This document shows, piece by piece, positions 1 through 6,458 of a stretch of 7,657 bases of DNA. The position numbers were made by a program, and so were the translations under genes. The number at the start of each line of letters is the position of its first letter. Positions within the stretch are counted from its first letter, which is position 1. Origin of the DNA: Gemmataceae bacterium (lineage in GTDB: Bacteria > Planctomycetota > Planctomycetia > Gemmatales > Gemmataceae); assembly GCA_026418875.1 (NCBI GenBank), contig JAOAAM010000621.1, positions 1-7,657 of the forward strand. The letters are read 5' to 3'. The notes beneath the pieces are model-generated. The model worked only from the letters and a program-made list of their open reading frames with translations, was not told where the DNA came from and made no database searches.

Positions 1-770
1 GCCCAGAAGGGGAAGGGGACCGCGGCGAGTTTGAAGCCCAAGCCGGCCAGCACCAGCACCAGGCCGAGCAACACCAGCGGGTCCAAGCCGACGAGGGTGC
101 CGGCCCCGGCTCGCATCTGGTCTTGAATGGCAGCAGCCAGGTCGGGCAGATAACCTGTGCCGAACCGACCCGCCAGCAGGCTCATGCCATACAACATCAC
201 GCCGCTGGCCCCGCCGCCGTACACGACATATTTCAACGCCGCTTCCGAGCTGGCCTTCTTCCCTTTGAGGAAACCTGCCAAAGCATAACTCGGCAGCGAG
301 GCCATCTCGACCGCGATAAACACCATGAGCAGATGATTGGCCGACGCCATCAACATCATGCCCAACGTCCCACCCAAAAGCAGGGTGAAAAAGTCGGCCG
401 AGTCTTCCTCATCCACGATGCCCGTGATGAGGACCAGGCCCGTCACCAACAAGGCGAAGGCCAGCAGCATGACTCGGAGAAACGAAGTGAAGTTGTCGAT
501 GGCGAGCAGCCCCGTGAAGACTGGCTCCTTGGGCGAAAGCGACCCCAGGAGGTTCAGCGAGTCGATGCCGAACCATTGGAAAACCGTCAATGCCAGGGCG
601 ATGGCGACGGCTGCGGTGGCGACGGCACCCATGTGCAGCCGCAATCGCGGCAGCATCCGCAACACCAGCATGACGATAATCGCCGCACAAACGATCAGCT
701 CCGGCACGAACGACGCCAGGCTATCGCTCAGGTGCGTCTGCAAATTCGGGATGACGTTGAAACCGAACAT
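1..770 (-). CDS. nuoN: NADH-quinone oxidoreductase subunit N (NuoN), 3' end outside window
   Basis: Proximal antiporter-like proton pump of complex I, next to NuoK. 256 complete codons are visible and the frame is still open at the left edge; E. coli NuoN is 485 aa, so about half is present. The protein starts MFGFNVIPNLQTHLSDSLAS and then runs into hydrophobic helices. The pump residues are in place: Glu155 in FIAVEMASLPSYALAGF (equivalent to E. coli Glu133), Lys180 in SSEAALKYVVYGGGASGVMLYG (Lys158), and Lys247 in LGFKLAAVPFPFW (Lys217). The last motif normally reads VPFHFW or VPFHLW; here the His is Pro254. The ATG at 770 was chosen because an in-frame TGA lies 36 bases upstream and no other start codon intervenes. 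No clear Shine-Dalgarno is visible in the 70-base gap after nuoM. The gene is last in the usual nuo order. Confidence 0.95.
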   Translation of the reverse strand, partial: MFGFNVIPNLQTHLSDSLASFVPELIVCAAIIVMLVLRMLPRLRLHMGAVATAAVAIALALTVFQWFGIDSLNLLGSLSPKEPVFTGLLAIDNFTSFLRVMLLAFALLVTGLVLITGIVDEEDSADFFTLLLGGTLGMMLMASANHLLMVFIAVEMASLPSYALAGFLKGKKASSEAALKYVVYGGGASGVMLYGMSLLAGRFGTGYLPDLAAAIQDQMRAGAGTLVGLDPLVLLGLVLVLAGLGFKLAAVPFPFW

Positions 771-840
771 GTTGGCCGTCTTGGGTTGTTGGTCGTACTC
801 GCGTCAATCCAGGGACGATCCGCACAACAGGATCCGGGGG

Positions 841-2769
841 TCAACCGCGGCCCGTGAGGGACACCAGGTTCTCCACCAGCCCGGTCACGCTCGGCTCCAT
901 CCACGACAACAGCAGGTAGCTCGGGAACACTCCCAAGGCGATGGCGAGAACCACCAGCGGTGCGACCGTCACCAACTCCCGCAGGTTCATGTCCTCGTAG
1001 TCCTTGTACGCTGGGTTCACGCCGAAGTAGACCCGCTGCATCGTCCACAGGATGTACGCCGCCGTGATCACTACCGTCAGGGCAGCGAGGATGGCGAACG
1101 TGCGGCTGAAGTTCCACGTACCCAGCACCACCATCACCTCGCCGACAAAGCCGCACAACCCGGGCAGGCCCAACGCGGCGAAGAAGATGATTGCACTGAC
1201 CCCGCCGTACAGCGGCATCGGCTCCATCAGGCCGCGGAAGTTGTCCAAATTGCGATGGTGCGCCCGGTCGTAAATCACGCCGACCAGGAAGAACATCCCT
1301 GCCGAACTAATGCCGTGAGCCATCATCTGGAACATCGCGCCATTCATGCCCCAAGCCCAGTACTGTTCGCCGACGGTGCGTCCTTCGACCACTCGCCACG
1401 CCGCGATGCCCAGGATGACGTAACCCATGTGGCTGATCGAGCTGTACGCGACGAGCTTCTTGAAGTCGGTCTGAGCCATCGCCGCAAACGCCCCGTACAC
1501 GATGTTGATGATGCCGAACAAAGCGATCCACCATGCCAGCGACGAACCCCAGATGTCGGCTTGCGTGGCCCAGGGGCAGATCGGCACCGCAATCCGCAGG
1601 ATGCCATACCCGCCCAGCTTCAGCAGCACGCCCGCCAGGATCATCGAGATCGGCGTCGGGGCTTCGACGTGGGCGTCGGGCAACCAGGTGTGGAACGGGA
1701 ACATCGGCAGCTTGATCGCGAAGCCGATAAACAACAGGAGGAACATCGCCACTTGGAAGCCACGGGTGAAGAATGGCTGTTCCAACTTCGACATCGCGAG
1801 CTTCTTCTGGCTCTCGTCGAGTTGGCCAATTTCCTTCTGCTCCACTGCGGTGACCTGATTGGCGTTGTTCCAAACCGGGACGTTCACCTTGATCTCATCT
1901 GTCCGTCCGGTCAGGTGCAAAAATGCCGCGGCTCCGACTCGCTTCAGCACCAGAAGGTCGAACGTGTGGGCTTCGACCTGACCCTCGCGCTCGGCTCGCC
2001 ACTCGGCAAAGAACTGCGGTCCCCGGGGCGGCGTCGATCGGGGCAAGGCATCGAATGCTTTCTTGTAGGCCGCGGGTTCGATGAACGGGCTGACGTCCGT
2101 GAAGTAGAAGCCCAACATCGCGATCAGGATGAAGACGCTGCCCAGCAACGTGTACAGGAAGAATTTGATGGCGGCATACTCACGCCTTGGCCCGCCCCAC
2201 ACGCCGATGAGGAAGTACATCGGCAACAGCATTACTTCCCAGAAAATGTAGAAGAGGAAGAAGTCCAACGCGAGGAACGTGCCGACCATGCCCGTCTCGA
2301 GCAGCAAGAAGAGCATCAGGTAGCCTTTGACGTAGCGGTCGATCCCCCAGGAAGCGATGAGCGCGAGGAAGCTGAGGGCCGTGGTCAGCACCAGCAGCGG
2401 CATGGAGATGCCATCCACGCCGAGGAAGTATTCGATGTTGAAGCGGCGGATCCAAGGCCGCTTGCCGACGTAATCCATCGAATCGCCGGGCTGACCCGAG
2501 GCTTGCCGGGTATTCTCTGCTTCGACCCGGGCGTCCAAGCTCGCGGCCGAGCCATGCCAAGGTGCCCGATCGCCGGTGGGTGCCTGGTCGAGCAGGTTGA
2601 GGTAGTCCACCAGCATGAACAGGCTGAGGACCAAGGTGATGCCGCTGCCCAGAAGGGCAAACCAGCGCATCCCCTCCTTCCAGTCATTCGGGAAGAAGAG
2701 CAGGCCGAGGGCAAACACGCTGGGGAGGAAGATCACCAGCGTCATCAACAGCATGTCGTTGTCAAGCAT
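841..2769 (-). CDS. nuoM: NADH-quinone oxidoreductase subunit M (NuoM), enlarged
   Basis: Middle antiporter-like proton pump of the complex I membrane arm, between NuoN and NuoL. It is 642 aa against 509 aa in E. coli. Family residues are visible: Glu178 in YIFWEVMLLPMYFLIG (equivalent to E. coli Glu144), Lys353 in AIKLPMFPFHTWLPDAHVEAPTPISMILAG (Lys234), Lys384 in VLLKLGGYG (Lys265), DFKKLVAYSSISHMGYV (435-451), His485 in MMAHGISSAGMFFLVG, and Glu544 in GFVGEVMVVLG (Glu407). The excess length is mostly two polar stretches: about 60-112 before the third helix and about 226-334 between the sixth and seventh helices, the second being charged and probably folded. The ATG at 2769 is the first in frame near the first helix. 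A Met five codons later (2754) would also work; neither has a strong Shine-Dalgarno. Stop TGA; a 70-base gap leads to nuoN. Confidence 0.97.
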   Translation of the reverse strand: MLDNDMLLMTLVIFLPSVFALGLLFFPNDWKEGMRWFALLGSGITLVLSLFMLVDYLNLLDQAPTGDRAPWHGSAASLDARVEAENTRQASGQPGDSMDYVGKRPWIRRFNIEYFLGVDGISMPLLVLTTALSFLALIASWGIDRYVKGYLMLFLLLETGMVGTFLALDFFLFYIFWEVMLLPMYFLIGVWGGPRREYAAIKFFLYTLLGSVFILIAMLGFYFTDVSPFIEPAAYKKAFDALPRSTPPRGPQFFAEWRAEREGQVEAHTFDLLVLKRVGAAAFLHLTGRTDEIKVNVPVWNNANQVTAVEQKEIGQLDESQKKLAMSKLEQPFFTRGFQVAMFLLLFIGFAIKLPMFPFHTWLPDAHVEAPTPISMILAGVLLKLGGYGILRIAVPICPWATQADIWGSSLAWWIALFGIINIVYGAFAAMAQTDFKKLVAYSSISHMGYVILGIAAWRVVEGRTVGEQYWAWGMNGAMFQMMAHGISSAGMFFLVGVIYDRAHHRNLDNFRGLMEPMPLYGGVSAIIFFAALGLPGLCGFVGEVMVVLGTWNFSRTFAILAALTVVITAAYILWTMQRVYFGVNPAYKDYEDMNLRELVTVAPLVVLAIALGVFPSYLLLSWMEPSVTGLVENLVSLTGRG

Positions 2770-2801
2770 GTCTCGTTCGTCCCAGGATCCCCAGCCCGTT
2801 T

Positions 2802-2821
2802 CCGAAGCGGCAGCACTTCGG
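2802..2821 (-). other. Small hairpin in the nuoL-nuoM gap
   Basis: On the transcript strand CCGAAGTG and CGCTTCGG can form an 8-bp stem with one G-U pair and a 4-base loop. It starts 11 bases after the nuoL stop. No T-run follows, so it does not look like an intrinsic terminator. It could stabilise or mark a processing point in the mRNA, or be chance. Confidence 0.35.
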
Positions 2822-2832
2822 TCGGGGCGATG

Positions 2833-5403
2833 CTATTGGTCGGCTCGTGCCAGGCTCAGGAAGTAGGTCAAAACCAGGAAGGTTCCCACGGCGGCCAGCA
2901 CCAGGAACACGACATAATGCCGCAAGCGACCCGTCTGGATGCGACGCAATCCCGCACCCACCGCCTGCGATGCGGCAGCCACCGCATTGGCGACCCGATC
3001 GATCGCTCCCTGGTCGAAGATCCCGTGCCCCTTGGCGACAGCGACGGCCGCTCGGCCCGTGCCGTCCACCACGCCGTCGATCCCCTTGGCATCGACCAGG
3101 CGGCACCAGTTCGCCACCACCAGCGCCGGGCGCACCAGCAGGGCACTATACAACTCGTCGAAGTACCACTTCCGCTCGAACAACCGGTACAGCGGCGCGA
3201 ATTGCTCTTTCGTGTCGGCAGCGTCCAAGGTGCGGAAGTGGTAAACCAGGAATGCGAAGATCACGCCGATCGCGGCTGCGAAAAATGCCAGGAACCCCGC
3301 CGCCGGATGGACCCAACCATCGTGGTCATGCACCAGCGACTCGACGACGGAGAGGTCCGCCGTCACCGCAGCCGGCTGGGCCGCATGCAGGACTTTCCCC
3401 AGGAAACTGTCGTGAGCGCTCCAGACCGGCCAACCCCACGCCACGATCACGCTGAAAATCGCCAACACGATCAACGGGATGGTCATGATCCTCGGCGACT
3501 CGTGAGCATGTTCGTAGACGTGGTGGTCCTTCGGCTCGCCGGTGAAGGTGAGGAACCACATGCGGAACATGTAGAAGCAGGTGATGCCGGCCGTGATCAG
3601 CGGCAAGGCCAACAGCAACAGATGTTGAGGATAGACAGCGGCAAAGCCCAATCCCTGGGCAATGATCGCGTCCTTGCTGTACCAGCCGCTGAACAAAGGC
3701 GTCCCGGCGATGGCCAGCACGCCGACCAACATGGTCACGGCAGTGACGGGCATTTTCGTCAGCAACCCGCCCATCTTCCGCATGTCTTGCTCATGGTGGC
3801 AACCAAAGATGACGCTGCCCGACCCGAGGAAGAGCAGGGCTTTGAAGAAGGCGTGCGTCAGCAGGTGCAGCAAGCCAGCCACCCAGCCGCCGATACCCAA
3901 GGCCAACATCATGTAGCCCAGTTGGCTGACGGTGGAATAAGCGAGCACTTTCTTGATGTCGTTCATGACGATGGCGATGGTCGCCGCCACGAACAGCGTG
4001 ATGCCCCCGGTGTAGGCGATCACCATGCGGGCTTCCGGCGTGAACAAGGGGAAGGCTCGGCCGACCAGGTACACGCCGGCGGCCACCATCGTCGCCGCGT
4101 GGATCAACGCGCTGACCGGTGTCGGGCCTTCCATCGCATCCGGCAACCAGACGTGCAGCGGAAATTGCGCCGACTTGCCCACGCAGCCGAGGAAAATCCC
4201 CAACCCGGCGATGGTCAGCATGAAGTAGGGGATCACGCCGTACCGATCTATCCTCCCGCCACGGACTCGAATCTCCTGATTCTGCTCCTCTTGGTTGCCG
4301 ATGCCGTGCCAATGGCTCGACATGGGGAACAGCGCCACGTGCGAACCGGAGCCGTCCGGCGTCCAGCGGTACAACTGTCGGCCATCCGCACTCGGTTCCC
4401 CTTCGGGCTGCAAGCGAACCAATTGGCCGTGCAACGCATAATGCTCGTTGTGGGCGTCCGATTGCGGAGCGCGAACTCGCTGCGTGAGATCCTGAAAATT
4501 CAGCGTCCCCACGTAAGTCCACAAAATCAGCATGCCAATGATAAACCCGGCATCGCCGACCCGGTTCGTGATGAACGCCTTGTTCGCCGCATTGCTGGCG
4601 CTCTGCCTCTCGTAATAAAACCCGATCAGCAAGAACGAGCACACACCCACCAATTCCCAACTCACGAAGACTTGGAAGAGGTTGTCGGCAAGCACCAAGT
4701 TGAGCATCGAAAAACAGAAAAGCGACAGGTACATAAAGAAGCGGCTGTACCGTCCCCGTCGATGCAGATGCTCGCCGCTGGGCAAGTGGACTTGATGATC
4801 GACCACCGGGGTATCCAACTCTTCGCGCATGTACCCCGCGGAGAAGAGGTGGATCAAGGTGGCGATGAACGTGACCATGGCGAACATGACCGCCGCCAGA
4901 TGGTCGATACGGTAACCCAGTTGCAATTCCAGACCGATCCGCTTGTCGACCTCGGGCCGCAACGAGCCGACTCGGGCGAAGGTGATCCGCTCCGCCCAAG
5001 CGTCATCGACATGTTCGACGATGGCCGAGTGGTCGTGTTCTTTCTCGGCGGGTTTATCGCCGGCTTTGTTACCGTGGTCGTCGGCATGACCATGATCGTC
5101 GTGGTGGCCGGCGGCGTGGGCATGACCGTGGCTGTCACTCACCGGGTGGGTTTGCAAGAACCAGACCAAGCCGACCAGGCACAACACGCACGACAGGGCG
5201 ATGGCTGTCGTCGCGACGTAGGCTCCGATCGTATTGGGGCGATCACCGCCGCACAGTTGATAGATCGTCCGCCCCAGCCCGCTCTCTCGATAGGGTCGGG
5301 CCGCATTCCGAATCGCTCCGAGGAGGAGCAGGAGAAAGAACGATGCCAGCGGCAGCAGGGTGGCGACGACGTAGAGTCGGCCAGGATGTTCGACAAAGTC
5401 CAT
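2833..5403 (-). CDS. nuoL: NADH-quinone oxidoreductase subunit L (NuoL), enlarged
   Basis: Distal antiporter-like proton pump of complex I, which also supplies the long lateral helix running along the membrane arm. At 856 aa it is far longer than E. coli NuoL (613 aa). The proton-path residues are present: Glu250 in SWELVGVCSFLLIGFYY, Asp284 in NRVGDAG, Lys410 in GKSAQFPLHVWLPDAMEGPTPVSALIHA with His435, Lys484/485 in NDIKKVLAYSTVSQLGYM, His517 and Lys521 in LTHAFFKALLF, and Lys577-Asp578 in FSGWYSKD. The C-terminal part (about 735-856) contains a final hydrophobic helix at 829-849, consistent with the lateral helix and its anchor. The extra length comes mainly from a His-rich loop (about 86-155) before the third helix, a short insertion at about 194-216, a polar insertion at about 306-388 before the Lys410 helix, and an expanded region at about 620-700. 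No frameshift or missing key residue is seen. Stop TAG; followed by a 63-base gap to nuoM. Confidence 0.97.
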   Translation of the reverse strand: MDFVEHPGRLYVVATLLPLASFFLLLLLGAIRNAARPYRESGLGRTIYQLCGGDRPNTIGAYVATTAIALSCVLCLVGLVWFLQTHPVSDSHGHAHAAGHHDDHGHADDHGNKAGDKPAEKEHDHSAIVEHVDDAWAERITFARVGSLRPEVDKRIGLELQLGYRIDHLAAVMFAMVTFIATLIHLFSAGYMREELDTPVVDHQVHLPSGEHLHRRGRYSRFFMYLSLFCFSMLNLVLADNLFQVFVSWELVGVCSFLLIGFYYERQSASNAANKAFITNRVGDAGFIIGMLILWTYVGTLNFQDLTQRVRAPQSDAHNEHYALHGQLVRLQPEGEPSADGRQLYRWTPDGSGSHVALFPMSSHWHGIGNQEEQNQEIRVRGGRIDRYGVIPYFMLTIAGLGIFLGCVGKSAQFPLHVWLPDAMEGPTPVSALIHAATMVAAGVYLVGRAFPLFTPEARMVIAYTGGITLFVAATIAIVMNDIKKVLAYSTVSQLGYMMLALGIGGWVAGLLHLLTHAFFKALLFLGSGSVIFGCHHEQDMRKMGGLLTKMPVTAVTMLVGVLAIAGTPLFSGWYSKDAIIAQGLGFAAVYPQHLLLLALPLITAGITCFYMFRMWFLTFTGEPKDHHVYEHAHESPRIMTIPLIVLAIFSVIVAWGWPVWSAHDSFLGKVLHAAQPAAVTADLSVVESLVHDHDGWVHPAAGFLAFFAAAIGVIFAFLVYHFRTLDAADTKEQFAPLYRLFERKWYFDELYSALLVRPALVVANWCRLVDAKGIDGVVDGTGRAAVAVAKGHGIFDQGAIDRVANAVAAASQAVGAGLRRIQTGRLRHYVVFLVLAAVGTFLVLTYFLSLARADQ

Positions 5404-5415
5404 TGGCTTTTTCGT

Positions 5416-5421
5416 TCCTCC
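5416..5421 (-). promoter_or_regulatory. Ribosome binding site of nuoL
   Basis: The minus strand reads GGAGGA within GGGAGGAAC, 12 bases before the nuoL ATG at 5403. It is the strongest Shine-Dalgarno match in the window and supports that start. The rest of the 54-base nuoK-nuoL gap shows no terminator-like hairpin. Confidence 0.65.
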
Positions 5422-5457
5422 CGCCGAATTCGTGACAGCAGACGCCCCGAATCAGAC

Positions 5458-5772
5458 TCAGCCTTTCAACTGTTCCGCGATGTCCACGTCCACGCTGGTG
5501 TAGTTGTTGTAAAAGTTCAGCACGATGGCCAAGGCGATCGCCGCTTCGGCAGCGGCCATAACGATGACGAACAGGGCGAAGATCTGCCCCTCGACGCGGA
5601 ATGTCGGATTGAACCAGGAGAAGGCCATGAAATTCACGTTGGCCCCGTTCAACACCAATTCGACGCCGATCAGCACGCCGATCGCGTTCCGCTTGGTGGC
5701 CATGCACAACGCACCACACACAAACAGCAACGCGCCCAAGAGCAGATAGGCACTCAAACCGGGGTCGCTCAT
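5458..5772 (-). CDS. nuoK: NADH-quinone oxidoreductase subunit K (NuoK)
   Basis: Small three-helix membrane subunit of complex I, related to MrpC of Na+/H+ antiporters, forming part of the central proton path between NuoJ and NuoN. It is 104 aa, close to the 100 aa of E. coli. Hydrophobic segments lie at about residues 7-24, 29-52 and 63-87. The two membrane glutamates of the family are visible: Glu38 in GVLIGVELVLNGANVNF (equivalent to E. coli Glu36) and Glu76 in VMAAAEAAIALAIVL (equivalent to Glu72). The start is fixed by a good AAGGAG site seven bases upstream and by the 4-base overlap with nuoJ. A 54-base gap follows before nuoL. Confidence 0.97.
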   Translation of the reverse strand: MSDPGLSAYLLLGALLFVCGALCMATKRNAIGVLIGVELVLNGANVNFMAFSWFNPTFRVEGQIFALFVIVMAAAEAAIALAIVLNFYNNYTSVDVDIAEQLKG

Positions 5773-6365
5773 CCGCCGACTCCTTCAGGCATCCGCGAGG
5801 TCCGCCGACGGGCACGGGCCAGGTACGCCGCACCCACGAGGACAACGACCAGATGCACGGAGACGATTTCAAAGGGCAAAATGTAGGAAACGCGCGTGTA
5901 GCCCCGCTGCGCTGCCAGTACGGTTCGCGGCTGGACCTCGCGGATGCCGGTCAGGGCTTGGCCGAGCACGATCACATTCGCGCTGGAGCGCTCGTCCACC
6001 GGTTCGGGGTACTCGCCGGTCCAGGCGGTCAACAGCGTGCTCACGGCCAACACGGCATACAACGCCACCCCGACGATCAACGAGACCGCCCAGTCGCCCG
6101 CCCCGGCTTTCATGTTGACGAACGGCCCCTGCGCCGTCAGCATCACGCCGAACACCACCAGCACCAGCGTACCGCCGACGTACACGATCAACTGGGTTGC
6201 CCCGATGAAATCCGAACCGAGCAAGAAGTAGATCCCTGCGGTACCGGCGAGGGTGAACAGCAACCAGGCCGCTGCACGCACAATGTTTTGCGTCAGCACG
6301 ACCATGATGGCGGACAATCCCGTCAATGCCGCGATCGTCCAGAAGAGAAACTGCGTCAGGGTCAT
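5769..6365 (-). CDS. nuoJ: NADH-quinone oxidoreductase subunit J (NuoJ)
   Basis: Small membrane subunit of complex I (198 aa; E. coli 184 aa) next to NuoH and NuoK, at the junction that links quinone chemistry to the proton pumps. It has five hydrophobic segments, at about residues 4-21, 30-50, 54-77, 92-114 and 163-183. The third helix carries the family hallmark as QLIVYVGGTLVLVVFGVML (58-76), with Tyr62 and the Gly pair where the functionally important pi-bulge lies in known structures. The YVGG form differs from the YAGA form of E. coli. The C-terminal LPFEIVSVHLVVVLVGA stretch is also typical. The ATG at 6365 was chosen because it begins directly at the first helix and gives the normal family length; a GTG at 6452 would add 29 polar residues. 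No strong Shine-Dalgarno is seen (GGACGAG only). The stop overlaps the nuoK start by four bases (ATGA). Confidence 0.96.
   Translation of the reverse strand: MTLTQFLFWTIAALTGLSAIMVVLTQNIVRAAAWLLFTLAGTAGIYFLLGSDFIGATQLIVYVGGTLVLVVFGVMLTAQGPFVNMKAGAGDWAVSLIVGVALYAVLAVSTLLTAWTGEYPEPVDERSSANVIVLGQALTGIREVQPRTVLAAQRGYTRVSYILPFEIVSVHLVVVLVGAAYLARARRRTSRMPEGVGG
5780..5785 (-). promoter_or_regulatory. Ribosome binding site of nuoK
   Basis: The minus strand reads AAGGAG followed by seven bases and then the nuoK ATG at 5772. The site lies inside the last codons of nuoJ. Together with the ATGA overlap it supports the chosen nuoK start and suggests that nuoJ and nuoK translation is coupled. Confidence 0.75.
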
Positions 6366-6458
6366 TGGCTCGTCCGATGGTCTGGAAGGAAACCCATGAT
6401 CGCCGTCGCCCCCTCCCGGCCAACCGTCTCGCCCCGGGGCGGGATCCGGCACCCTCTC
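6366..6458 (-). other. nuoH-nuoJ intergenic gap, no nuoI
   Basis: This is the longest gap in the cluster, 93 bases. In the classical nuoA-N order the ferredoxin-like subunit gene nuoI sits here, but the gap is far too short for it and encodes no CxxCxxC cluster-binding motif. It contains a perfect 12-base palindrome, CGCCCCGGGGCG, at 6430-6441. A GTG at 6452, just after the nuoH stop, is in frame with nuoJ but would add a polar, Gly/Pro/Asp-rich leader that is unlike the family. I see no clear promoter or terminator. Confidence 0.7.

Noticed and set aside
728..1156. Minus-strand open frame bridging nuoM and nuoN
   Set aside because: It is out of frame with both genes. The real nuoN starts at 770 with clear conserved motifs.
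1768..2592. Insertions in NuoM as possible frameshifts or assembly errors
   Set aside because: The reading frame is continuous, conserved motifs flank each insertion in the same frame, and codon use stays GC-rich through the inserted stretches.
3791..4999. Minus-strand open frame of 402 codons inside nuoL
   Set aside because: It is an alternative frame of nuoL. It is Arg/Gly/Ala rich and has none of the conserved features that the nuoL frame shows throughout.
841..5403. Possibility that the antiporter-like genes belong to an Mrp antiporter or a membrane-bound hydrogenase
   Set aside because: NuoH, J, K, L, M and N occur together in classical order, and NuoH has the quinone-site motifs of complex I. 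This fits complex I and not Mrp (no MrpB, E, F or G-like genes) or a hydrogenase cluster.
337..5886. Very long plus-strand open frame that could encode an 1849-residue protein
   Set aside because: It lies opposite nuoK, nuoL and nuoM in complementary codon phase. Its product is rich in His, Gln, Arg and Asp with no recognisable domain, which is what complemented membrane-protein codons give. It is an artefact of codon bias.
5769..6452. Longer nuoJ form starting at the GTG at 6452
   Set aside because: It would add 29 polar residues rich in Pro, Gly and Asp before the first helix. The ATG at 6365 gives the normal family length and N-terminus.
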